Positions 1-7,365 of a stretch of 23,662 nt of DNA are shown piece by piece; position 1 is the stretch's first letter, and the number at the start of each line of letters is the position of its first letter. The DNA is taken from positions 1 through 23,662 of the IMG/VR virus record IMGVR_UViG_3300021963_000655, one strand, 5' to 3'. The notes below the pieces were generated by a model. It did no database searches. It saw nothing but the letters and a program-made list of their open reading frames with translations, and had not been told where the DNA came from. Position numbers and translations under genes: made by a program. This stretch comes from a virus.

Positions 1-1730
1 CCTAGCAAGTTCCGATCGTTTCGGTCGTTGATGCTCGTCCGCACGAATTCACTCACGTCTTTTTTCTCTCGCAACGCTTGTGTGACGGCCGCATCTACGG
101 TGCCCTCGGCGATAATGTCGATGTAGGTCACACTCCGCGTCTGCCCAATTCGGTGCGCACGGTCCTCGGATTGCTCGCGATCAGTGAAAGAGAACGAATT
201 CGAGTAGTACACCACCAATTCTGCACGGGTCATGTTAAGACCCACACCGCCGGTGGCCGCATTGCCCACAAGGAATCGCGCTTTGCCAGTTTGGAATAAG
301 TTCTGCACGTTATGGTCGCGGTCGTTCTCGGAAATGCCGCCATGAATCTCCACCACAGCGTCGTGGCCGTACCTTTCGCGTAGGGCCTCGCACACCATCC
401 GGATTTCCTCGATGAACCGACACCACACGATCGTGCTGGCGTCGTTCTCCTCGGCTACAGCGAGTAGCTCCTCGACTTTCGGGTTCTTTCCTGCAATGCG
501 ATTATGCGTGAACTTCGCCGCGTCGTAAAGGTCGGGGTTGCGCTCGAAGGTGATAATACCCCCGGCGATCTCTTGAAGCCGGAGCATTCGCTCGAGCACT
601 GTCTTGACGGTGATTCCTTGATCTCCAGATACCGTCTTGTCACGTTTAGCAATGTCTTTATATAGTCGTTTTTGTTCATCTGTTAGCTGGACCTCGCGGG
701 TCTGGTACACTTTTGGTGGTAGCTCCGTCAGCACCTCGGACTTGCGAACTTGGTAGATGAACGGAGAGATCAGCTCGATAAGCTCTGCCATATTTTGGTA
801 GCCTACCACCTGTCGATCCTCGTACCCGCCCATGATCGCGTACCGATTGCGGAAAGAGTAAAAATCCCCGATCCCGATTATGTTCGGGTCGAGGAACTCG
901 AATTGCATGAAGATGTCCATGGGGCCGTTCGCCACTGGCGTTCCCGTCATGATCACTTTGTAATTCGCGGATTTCCCCAGCTTCACGCAATTCTTACTGC
1001 GTACCGCCGAGTGATTCTTGATCATGTGCGCTTCGTCCACGATCATGCCGACACGGGTGCTACAGTCCACGAACTTCTGCGCAAGATGCACCGCACCACC
1101 GGCCGCAAGGGACTCGGTGCCGACGATCAGGAACTTCAGACGGCCATCGGTCGTGGTGTTCCACTCCTCGAACGCCTTGGGCTTGCCGGTGTCAAGAATT
1201 AGCGTGTCGCACTCCATCGGGCAGTGGATAATCACCTCGCGCTCCCAGTTCTTGCGTGTGCTGAACTTGGTGACGATCAGCACCCGGTCCACCTTAGCGT
1301 CCATGAAGTACGCGGCAAAGAGGTCGAGCGAAGTCTTGGTCTTGCCCGTGCCCATGTCCATGTAGAACGCGAATGTGCTCTTGTTCCACGCATGGTCGAG
1401 GCCCTTGAGCTGGTACGGCCGTGGCGTAGTCTTGAACGTGTAGACCGGCGGAAATGCCGCTACTTGATTCGTATGTACGCGCTCGATAGTCGTAGTTGCA
1501 ACCGTGCGAGCATCGTCTGTAAATGTGTCAGCATCAAAATTACCCAGCAGGAACTCGCTATTAGCCCGAAGAGCAGGAGCTGTCCACACGCGGCGACGAG
1601 AATCCCAACGCCGATTGGGAATGCGGCGAATTTTGTCCACCATCCACGGCGGCGAGTGGATGACGAATCGGCTGGTCTTTGCATCGTAGGCAATCTGCAC
1701 TTTAGAATTCTGATCGGAACTTGGGTTCAT
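1..1730 (-). CDS. SNF2-family (superfamily 2) DNA helicase, 3' end cut by window edge
   Basis: Reading the minus strand from the ATG at 1730 gives 576 open codons with no stop before the window edge, so only the extreme C-terminus is missing. All SF2/SNF2 helicase motifs are visible: a Q-like RPYQLKG near residue 104, Walker A DMGTGKT at 125-131, DEAH at 232-235, TGTPVAN at 262-268, a motif V-like GNAATGGVGLNM near 489-500, and SEDRAHRIGQ at 521-530, the arginine-finger motif typical of SNF2 proteins. Residues 1-100 form a separate N-terminal part I cannot name. The start is supported by GAGGTGAAA seven or so bases upstream. The gene overlaps the end of the primase by 29 bp, implying translational coupling. 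It probably acts as an ATP-driven DNA translocase or helicase in phage replication or recombination; the exact substrate is not visible. Confidence 0.93.
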   Translation of the reverse strand, partial: MNPSSDQNSKVQIAYDAKTSRFVIHSPPWMVDKIRRIPNRRWDSRRRVWTAPALRANSEFLLGNFDADTFTDDARTVATTTIERVHTNQVAAFPPVYTFKTTPRPYQLKGLDHAWNKSTFAFYMDMGTGKTKTSLDLFAAYFMDAKVDRVLIVTKFSTRKNWEREVIIHCPMECDTLILDTGKPKAFEEWNTTTDGRLKFLIVGTESLAAGGAVHLAQKFVDCSTRVGMIVDEAHMIKNHSAVRSKNCVKLGKSANYKVIMTGTPVANGPMDIFMQFEFLDPNIIGIGDFYSFRNRYAIMGGYEDRQVVGYQNMAELIELISPFIYQVRKSEVLTELPPKVYQTREVQLTDEQKRLYKDIAKRDKTVSGDQGITVKTVLERMLRLQEIAGGIITFERNPDLYDAAKFTHNRIAGKNPKVEELLAVAEENDASTIVWCRFIEEIRMVCEALRERYGHDAVVEIHGGISENDRDHNVQNLFQTGKARFLVGNAATGGVGLNMTRAELVVYYSNSFSFTDREQSEDRAHRIGQTRSVTYIDIIAEGTVDAAVTQALREKKDVSEFVRTSINDRNDRNLL

Positions 1731-3264
1731 CGACTTTCACCTCGTGATCTTCAGTAATAGGAGCGTACCAAACGTTGATGGGCTTGCCGCCCGGGATTCG
1801 GAGCTTGTCGTGATCCGCGCCGCAGTCGCGCCGGAGCGATGTCCACAGGTCCATCCCCGTCATCACCTCGGCTTTGTTACGCTTAAGGAACTCGGAGAAG
1901 GCCGTGCCCCGGAACACGATGCACCGCGTGCCGTTGATGACCTGCACCACCGGGATGTTGCGGGTTAACGCTTTCCGGTCTTCGGTGTTAGTACCGTCGG
2001 AGGTCAAGTCGGCCTTTTGCACGAATTCGTTGAACTTGGCGGCAATGATGCCTGACGCACTCGCCTCTTTCGGCACTTCGATCACCCGCAGAGTCGGGAT
2101 GAGCGGGTCGAGGATTCGGCGTCGCCACGAGTCCTGAGTGATCTTGGGGATGTTGATCTTGAGCTGTTCGAAGATCAGCGTGCCCATCGCGGCGGGGTCA
2201 CGTAGGATAATAGTCGGGATGTTCGCGATGAGCTTCCCGTTAACGTGGATGCCCCAGCGTGGGGGTTCGGACTGGTACTCGATCAGCTCGGTAAACTGGG
2301 GCAGTTGGTCCTGCGCGTCCAGCTCTTTGCTCTCGTCGGTTGAGATCCCGAACTCGCGGGTAACGCACACCTTGCGATCGCAAAGCGACTTGCACGGCTC
2401 TTCGCTACATTTGTACAGGTAGTCCCGGCGCGACGCGGAGCGGATCACCTTCTTGGCCTCGGCGGGTCCCAGTGGCTTGTCGAACATCGTGCGGTTCAAC
2501 GCCATCGCATCGTCAAAGAATGTGTCGGGGCGGGCACGCTTGAGGTACACCACCACGTTGTACATCGAGTCGTTGCGGGAGCCGGATTCGACGCCTGTGT
2601 GGATCATCTTTTGAATGCACGGTGGAGCCTCCAAGTGCTCCCGGTGGGCCATTTCCTGCAGTGCCGCCACCGTAACTCGGCGCGACTGGGCGTACGAGAT
2701 GAACAGCTCGAACGACATCTTCTGCCCTTTGTCGTCAATCGCGTACCGCACCGTCCGGTCTTTGTCGAAGAATGGCAAGTTGATCCAGTTCCCCAGCGAC
2801 TTCTCACCACTGGACGTGGTCAGCGAGTCCTGCTTGGGGAAGATGTCCACGTGGTTCGGGATTTGGAGCATGTCGCGCCACGAATTAAGGAGCCGGATCA
2901 CGAGCTTGGCCGGTAGGTATTCCTCACCAAATAAGTACAGATGTGCCCCGCCCGACTTGCTCCGGGTCGCCACCAGCGGGAGCCGGTAGTGCTCGATCTT
3001 TTCCACAAGCTTCGGAATGTCGATGTCGGACCCGTCCGAACCTTTGCCGTGGTTATCCACGTCGATACAGCCGAACAGCACCGTGCCGCCGTCCGTGATC
3101 GGAACCACCCCCAGTCCCATCTTGCCGCCCAAATGGTCGGCGTAGTGTTGCAGGGTTACTTCGCTCTTCTCGGTTATCATATTGCCCGTCGCGGGATCCC
3201 ACTGTCCGAAGGACCGGAGATTACCAGCGAACAGGTTTGCGTAGTCTTGAACTAGACTAGTCAT
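1702..3264 (-). CDS. Archaeo-eukaryotic-type DNA primase (AEP/PrimPol-like)
   Basis: This 520-residue protein carries the signature of the archaeo-eukaryotic primase fold, close to the AEP domain described in TOTE conflict systems and in phages. Motif I is GCIDVDNH with D68 and D70, motif II is RSKSGGAHLYLF with H108, and motif III is VDIFPKQ with D140. LGNWINLPF near 158-166 is a further family feature. These acidic residues would bind the catalytic metals and the histidine the nucleotide. Residues 286-300 contain four cysteines (C286, C291, C295, C300) likely to bind zinc or an Fe-S cluster. The C-terminal third is unassigned. It is the first gene after the intergenic control region, with the RBS GAGGTGAAA eight bases before its ATG and an extended -10 promoter about 50 bp upstream. 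It most likely primes phage DNA synthesis together with the overlapping helicase. Whether it also has polymerase activity cannot be told. Confidence 0.88.
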   Translation of the reverse strand: MTSLVQDYANLFAGNLRSFGQWDPATGNMITEKSEVTLQHYADHLGGKMGLGVVPITDGGTVLFGCIDVDNHGKGSDGSDIDIPKLVEKIEHYRLPLVATRSKSGGAHLYLFGEEYLPAKLVIRLLNSWRDMLQIPNHVDIFPKQDSLTTSSGEKSLGNWINLPFFDKDRTVRYAIDDKGQKMSFELFISYAQSRRVTVAALQEMAHREHLEAPPCIQKMIHTGVESGSRNDSMYNVVVYLKRARPDTFFDDAMALNRTMFDKPLGPAEAKKVIRSASRRDYLYKCSEEPCKSLCDRKVCVTREFGISTDESKELDAQDQLPQFTELIEYQSEPPRWGIHVNGKLIANIPTIILRDPAAMGTLIFEQLKINIPKITQDSWRRRILDPLIPTLRVIEVPKEASASGIIAAKFNEFVQKADLTSDGTNTEDRKALTRNIPVVQVINGTRCIVFRGTAFSEFLKRNKAEVMTGMDLWTSLRRDCGADHDKLRIPGGKPINVWYAPITEDHEVKVDEPKFRSEF

Positions 3265-3291
3265 CGTTTCACCTCTCTATACGTCTATGTA

Positions 3292-3320
3292 TTGACACCA
3301 CCTCTGTGGGCTGGTATAAT
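3292..3320 (+). promoter_or_regulatory. Perfect-consensus rightward sigma-70 promoter, opposite to all genes
   Basis: TTGACA at 3292-3297, a 17-bp spacer ending in TGG, and TATAAT at 3315-3320 give a full consensus promoter with an extended -10. It points right, against every gene in the window, and starts near 3327 into the motif cluster. No convincing ORF follows. It may make a small RNA, a replication primer or an antisense transcript to the end of the structural operon. Confidence 0.72.
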
Positions 3321-3347
3321 TATAACATCTCGCCATCGGAACAGCAA
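3319..3347 (-). promoter_or_regulatory. Leftward sigma-70-type promoter for primase-helicase operon
   Basis: On the minus strand the -10 box is TATAAT (3324-3319) preceded by TG plus one base, an extended -10. A -35-like TTGCTG lies at 3347-3342 with exactly 17 bp between. The -35 matches consensus at only three of six positions, but the extended -10 compensates. Transcription would begin near 3312 and reach the primase ATG after roughly 50 bases. Confidence 0.65.
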
Positions 3348-3598
3348 CCCCCACCGTTTGTTCCACCGTTCCATCAAGATGGAACACATGATGGAACACC
3401 CTCTCCCATTCGACAGACAGGCCTCCTGTTCCACCGTTCCATGCGCACGCGGGGGGATTGCTCTGTCAACGGCGTGGTTCGATACGGGGGGTATATGATG
3501 GAACGGGGGATACAACGGAACACGACACACTCAAGCCCCGAAGGACGCGGGCTTCGAGACACCGGGGCGTTCCAGACGCCGTACCATCTTAATGGAAC
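3338..3598. repeat. Cluster of eleven GGAAC/GTTCC motifs in nested inverted repeats
   Basis: GGAAC cores lie at 3338, 3381, 3393, 3500, 3517 and 3594, and GTTCC cores at 3360, 3368, 3428, 3436 and 3569 (first base given). The extended form is mostly GRTGGAAC. TGTTCCACCGTTCCAT occurs identically at 3359-3374 and 3427-3442. After the first copy the order is right-right-left-left, right-right-left-left, right-left. The first block forms nested stems: inner GTTCCATC/GATGGAAC at 3368-3375 and 3378-3385, outer TGTTCCA/TGGAACA at 3359-3365 and 3392-3398. In the second block CCGTTCCAT (3434-3442) is complementary to ATGGAACGG (3498-3506). A given 5-mer on either strand is expected about 0.5 times in 261 random bases. 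Likely roles are origin iterons, an operator array or a structured RNA; nothing in the sequence decides between them. Confidence 0.8.
3530..3558. terminator. GC-rich hairpin, possible transcription terminator without T-run
   Basis: CTCAAGCCC at 3530-3538 pairs with GGGCTT at 3549-3554 and GAG at 3556-3558, leaving one bulged base and a 10-base loop. It stands downstream of the last structural gene, where leftward transcription should end, and also inside the putative rightward transcript. No T-tract follows in either direction, so an intrinsic terminator is only weakly supported. Confidence 0.3.
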
Positions 3599-3689
3599 AG
3601 GAAGTCGATTCTAGGGCCTTCTCGTGCATGCGCATGTAAGAGAGAGCCTCTCCGAGCGCGTCGAAGAGGTGGGGAGCTATATTAGTAGC

Positions 3690-5744
3690 TTACTGGCCTA
3701 GAGAGCCTAAGGGAGAGGGCGGGGGACCGGCTGGCGGGGTCGCCATACCGGACAGCTCGATCCTCGGTGGCCGTGTGGGGGCCATAGTGTCCTCAGGATA
3801 CTGGTCTTTGGGGTCTCGGGCGGCGACGAGGCCACCAGCGAGTGTGGCACCAGCATTTGCGACACGGCTCGAAGTGAGTAGTGACTGCTCTTGCTGTTTG
3901 AGCGACTGCATAATACTGTCGATCACTGTGTCCACCTTGGCGGTCGGGGTCAGGAGCTTCTCAGTGGTAGGCTGAGCCACCCGGGGCGACATCCCGATCA
4001 GGTTCGGGAACTGGGCACGGAGTGCATCTCCGGCGGCAGTGAAAGGACGGCCAGCCATCAGGTTCGCGGCGGCACCCACCCCACCCGCGCCTTGGTCGAG
4101 GTCGGTGTCCAATGGTGTGCGACGGAATCCGGACTTTTCGGTCTGGAGCATTGTACGCTCTTGGAGCAATCGGTTCTTGAATTCGTCAAATGCGGCGTCG
4201 TCGCGAAAGGCACGGCGAAGCTTCTGCTCAGCATCGCGGGACAGGATCGACTTCATCGGGTCAGCTGATGGCCCCGCGACTCGGAGCTTCTCCAGCATCG
4301 CTTGGGAGATACCAGCGCGGAAAGCGTCGTACTCGGACGGTGAGTCCTTGAACCGGTCGATGAGCTTGCGCATGTCAAGCTCGTTCATAGTGTAGATCTG
4401 CTGTCCCTCTTTCATGGCTGTTAACAGCTCGGAGTCACCGGCAAAAGTTTGCCGTGCTATGCGGTATTCGGGCGAAGCTTTTTCCATGTCGGCGAGGAGT
4501 CGCCGTTTCATGTTCAGAAGTGTCCCGGCTTGACCGCCTTTACCTTCACGCATTGCGCTCTCGATCATGTCGTCCAGCGCGATCTTAGTCTCGTGCAGAG
4601 CACGCAAGGTGTTTCTAGGGTCGGCGATATCCAGCTCGTTGTCTGCCATGCGCTTGGCACCAATCTTCATTGCCTCCTTGAAGGTGGGCAGGTTGCGAAG
4701 CTTGGCGATATCGGGCGCGGTCGTAGGGTTAAACGTTGGGGCACTGTTCCACGCGGCCTTATACAGGGGGTCGGCCTCTTCAGCGCGCTTTTTGGTGAGG
4801 TCCAGCACGTCTGTGTAGAAGTCTTTAGAGCCTGACATCAGGGTGCGTAAATCTTCCGAGACACGTGGGATGCGTTCCATCTCGCGAGTAGCAAGCTCGG
4901 ACTTGCCCTGAATTCGGGCGGGTGATGGCGCGGCAGTGGCACGACGCAACAGTGCGGCAGTGTTCTCGCCGAGGTCGGCCAGTGTGATCTCGCCACGGGA
5001 CATCGCTTGCATCTTGGCCAACGCTTGGTCGGGCGTCATCCCGTCCTTCTCCAGTGCCTTGACGATCGCAAGATCGGCCGCTTTATTCGCGTCACCGAAT
5101 CCCAGCGAGGTTTTAATCTTGTTGAATGCGGGCATCGCCACGTATTTACCGAGCAGTCCCAATGTGCCAGTAGTCACCGCTCCAGCGGCACCACCTTTGA
5201 GGGCTTCGCCGCCCAATTCACCGGGCGGTTTCTCGCTCGTACCGACAGCAGTTACTGCGCCGGACCCGGCTCCGTAGCCCATCATCCGGGGAATACTCGG
5301 GGCTTTGCCAAAGAGCATTCCAGCGAGCTTGGGGCCAACGGCTTTGGAGACCGCCGGGATCGCGCCAGCACCACCAGTGAACAGGGCTGGCACCAACGCC
5401 CCACCTAACTCGGAAGCTACTGCGGTACGTGGATTCTCCTCGGCGTATTTGCGCAAGCCTTCGCGTTCAGCCTTGACCAAATCTTCGTAGCTTTGATTGC
5501 CGCCCAGTGAACGTAGCCGAGCAATAGCTTCATCCGAGAAGCCCATAGTCAGACCTTGCAGTGCCTGACCCGCCGCACCGGGCAACATCGCATCAGGTCG
5601 TTTCGCCTGTGGACGCACTGGTGCGACGGGTGCTGTGGCATCGGGTGTCCCCGCCTTGTTCAGCGTAAATCTCCGAATCGTCGCCTCAGGTGTGCCCTCG
5701 GGGAATTCGTAGATCTTGCCGTCAATCACTCGCTCGATGGTCAT
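3690..5744 (-). CDS. Probable internal virion (DNA ejection) protein, 684 aa
   Basis: The N-terminus carries a VIDGKIYEFPEGTPEATIRRF-like segment (residues 6-26), a short motif common at the start of podoviral internal virion proteins. GFSDEAIARLRSL follows at 68-80, similar to the GFGDE motif of phage ejection proteins. Residues 109-133 and 152-200 are rich in Gly, Ala and hydrophobic residues and could insert in a membrane. The middle (about 210-560) is charged and helical, and the last ~40 residues are rich in proline. It is the last gene of the structural operon. Its ATG overlaps the preceding stop as ATGA, with GGGAG as RBS. The role, leaving the capsid with the genome and helping DNA cross the envelope, is inferred from motif and position; no enzymatic active site is seen. 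Confidence 0.62.
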   Translation of the reverse strand: MTIERVIDGKIYEFPEGTPEATIRRFTLNKAGTPDATAPVAPVRPQAKRPDAMLPGAAGQALQGLTMGFSDEAIARLRSLGGNQSYEDLVKAEREGLRKYAEENPRTAVASELGGALVPALFTGGAGAIPAVSKAVGPKLAGMLFGKAPSIPRMMGYGAGSGAVTAVGTSEKPPGELGGEALKGGAAGAVTTGTLGLLGKYVAMPAFNKIKTSLGFGDANKAADLAIVKALEKDGMTPDQALAKMQAMSRGEITLADLGENTAALLRRATAAPSPARIQGKSELATREMERIPRVSEDLRTLMSGSKDFYTDVLDLTKKRAEEADPLYKAAWNSAPTFNPTTAPDIAKLRNLPTFKEAMKIGAKRMADNELDIADPRNTLRALHETKIALDDMIESAMREGKGGQAGTLLNMKRRLLADMEKASPEYRIARQTFAGDSELLTAMKEGQQIYTMNELDMRKLIDRFKDSPSEYDAFRAGISQAMLEKLRVAGPSADPMKSILSRDAEQKLRRAFRDDAAFDEFKNRLLQERTMLQTEKSGFRRTPLDTDLDQGAGGVGAAANLMAGRPFTAAGDALRAQFPNLIGMSPRVAQPTTEKLLTPTAKVDTVIDSIMQSLKQQEQSLLTSSRVANAGATLAGGLVAARDPKDQYPEDTMAPTRPPRIELSGMATPPAGPPPSPLGSLGQ

Positions 5745-7360
5745 TGTGGAGTCTCCCGTCCTTGGCTATCAACACGCACTCGTGGCATGCTGAAGTATTG
5801 CTGGTAGGTCATGCGGTTGGGGTTAATCGAGACCTTGCCTTTATCGTCGCGGGTGGTGATCGGATTCGCATCCAAATATCTGCGCCACTGGGCTTCGGCA
5901 TACGGCGTGATGGCACCATTGACGGCGGCGTAATCGGCCATGTACTTGTTGAACTCCGCGTCGCGGCGGCGTTGCGCGATCTTGAATTCGAGCAAGGTCT
6001 TGTTGGTCGATGGCTCTTTGTCGGAACTGAACGCGCCGAGTTGCATCATCTTGATGTCCAAGTTCGACACGTTCGAGTCGCCCGGAATGCGGTTCTGCTT
6101 CGCGGCGAGTGCGGCGAGCGAGTCGAATTCGTTGATCTTCGCACGGTCACCGGAAGTGAGCTTCGCGATGTCTCCGATACCAAAGCCCACACCGTAGGTG
6201 TAGCCGGTGCTGATCTCGGAGTTGAGCTTCAATGCACGTTCAAGGTCGCGGATATCGTCCTCGATGCCGGAAGTGAACGGTGAGATTTTCTCGCGTATAT
6301 ACTTACCAGATTCTTCTAGATCTTTTTCGCGCTTCTTGGCGGCTTCGATCTTGTTTAGTCCTCGGTAGGAGGTCTTAGGATCGATTGGCACTCCAACGTC
6401 CATGGCTTTGGTAACAATTGCGTTGATGTCGCCATTGCGAATGTGGTCGTCAATCTCCTGCTTAGTGCGGGTGGTTTGTGCCACTTGCTGAGCGATCGAG
6501 GTACGCTTGCTGGTCTGGTCCAGACGCACATTCTCGTCCACGATCTTCTGCGCACGAGCGCGGTCCTTCTCGTTAAGAGGGTCGCCACCAAATGTCTGCA
6601 GGGCGTCGGCCACGAGCTTGTTCTCTTTGCGATACGCGTCGCGTTGAGCTTCCTGTTGTGCTTTGACGAGTTGCTCAGGGTCGTTCAGATTCAAGTTAAG
6701 ACGGGTTGCGATGTCGCGCAAGCTCTTCGTGTCCTCGAACATCTTGAACTTCACCGAGAATTGCGGATCAGTCAAAGACACACCGGCTTGCGCGGCGAAT
6801 GCCTTCATTTCAGGCGTTGCTTTATCTCCCGCGAGCAGTTCTTTGACACGTGCGATGCCTTCGGGCGACCGTGGATTAAGACCCTCGGATTGCGCCTGTT
6901 TCTGGTACGCGGTCATCTGCGGGGTAAGCTTCGACACTACACTCAGGCCAAGCCGTGCGGCCTCTTTTTCTTCTTCAACCGCTTTGAGCGACAACTCGTA
7001 GCGCATCTTGGCAAGTTGAGCGTTCCGATCAGCTTCAGCTTCTTGCGCTTTCCCAAAAGCTCCGGCGGCAGTGCCTAGCGATTCGCCGAAAGAGCCAGTG
7101 CGTGTCGGTGCTAGAAATCCTTGAGCCAGCGCGAGCATCGACGGGTCGATTCGACCTTTGCGGTCTTGCAACGCTTGCTTCATTGTCTCTCGTGCGGCAT
7201 CCACTTCCGCTTTTGCGGCTTTGTAGGCGTCAGAATCGGCACCCATTGCTTGGCGTCCGAGAGCCGAAAGCGACACGCTCCCGATCTTCTCGGGGTCGAT
7301 CTTCATCATCTGCGCGAGCAGTGGGCTGTAGCCGCTTGTATCTTCGGTGGGTTCTGCCAT
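5741..7360 (-). CDS. Virion structural protein, probable internal/ejection protein, 539 aa
   Basis: I recognise the segment FLAPTRTGSFGESLG at residues 82-96, which recurs in phage structural proteins encoded next to ejection proteins, but no named domain. The protein has long helical, coiled-coil-prone stretches rich in Ala, Glu, Lys and Gln (about 45-70, 100-140 and 215-330) and no signal peptide or clear membrane span. The start is the ATG at 7360, five bases after the previous stop, with a weak AGGG upstream. It ends in a four-base ATGA overlap with the 684-residue gene. Location between two probable internal proteins supports a capsid-internal or tail-associated role. The exact function is unknown. 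Confidence 0.6.
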   Translation of the reverse strand: MAEPTEDTSGYSPLLAQMMKIDPEKIGSVSLSALGRQAMGADSDAYKAAKAEVDAARETMKQALQDRKGRIDPSMLALAQGFLAPTRTGSFGESLGTAAGAFGKAQEAEADRNAQLAKMRYELSLKAVEEEKEAARLGLSVVSKLTPQMTAYQKQAQSEGLNPRSPEGIARVKELLAGDKATPEMKAFAAQAGVSLTDPQFSVKFKMFEDTKSLRDIATRLNLNLNDPEQLVKAQQEAQRDAYRKENKLVADALQTFGGDPLNEKDRARAQKIVDENVRLDQTSKRTSIAQQVAQTTRTKQEIDDHIRNGDINAIVTKAMDVGVPIDPKTSYRGLNKIEAAKKREKDLEESGKYIREKISPFTSGIEDDIRDLERALKLNSEISTGYTYGVGFGIGDIAKLTSGDRAKINEFDSLAALAAKQNRIPGDSNVSNLDIKMMQLGAFSSDKEPSTNKTLLEFKIAQRRRDAEFNKYMADYAAVNGAITPYAEAQWRRYLDANPITTRDDKGKVSINPNRMTYQQYFSMPRVRVDSQGRETPQ

Positions 7361-7365
7361 GATAA

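Larger units (their letters stand above)
3265..3689. other. Intergenic control region between structural and replication operons
   Basis: This is the only stretch over 300 bp without a supported gene. From left to right it holds the RBS and leader of the primase, two divergent sigma-70-type promoters sharing one -10 palindrome (3292-3347), a dense cluster of GGAAC/GTTCC motifs (3338-3598), a GC-rich hairpin within that cluster (3530-3558), the 10-bp palindrome CATGCGCATG at 3627-3636, and about 50 bp before the stop of the last structural gene in which I see nothing definite. Short ORFs on both strands here have no recognisable features or good ribosome-binding sites, so I treat the region as regulatory. 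A replication origin is a plausible role because it directly precedes the primase and helicase genes. Confidence 0.7.

Noticed and set aside
676-990. Minus-strand 104-codon frame in the left part
   Set aside because: It overlaps the helicase in another frame; the helicase frame holds every expected motif through this stretch.
1-1722. Inverted 11-bp match AAGTTCCGATC (7-17) and GATCGGAACTT (1712-1722) flanking the helicase
   Set aside because: Both copies are inside coding sequence, no longer homology surrounds them, and there is no transposase; probably coincidence.
3285-3614. Short ORFs of 60-100 codons on both strands in the intergenic region
   Set aside because: They have odd composition (His, Pro, Arg, Met-Glu-His from the repeat motif) and lack ribosome-binding sites; the repeats and promoters explain the sequence better.
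3640-3653. GGAGAGGCTCTC as a possible terminator after the structural operon
   Set aside because: The stem is only four to five pairs with a three-base loop and no T-run follows.
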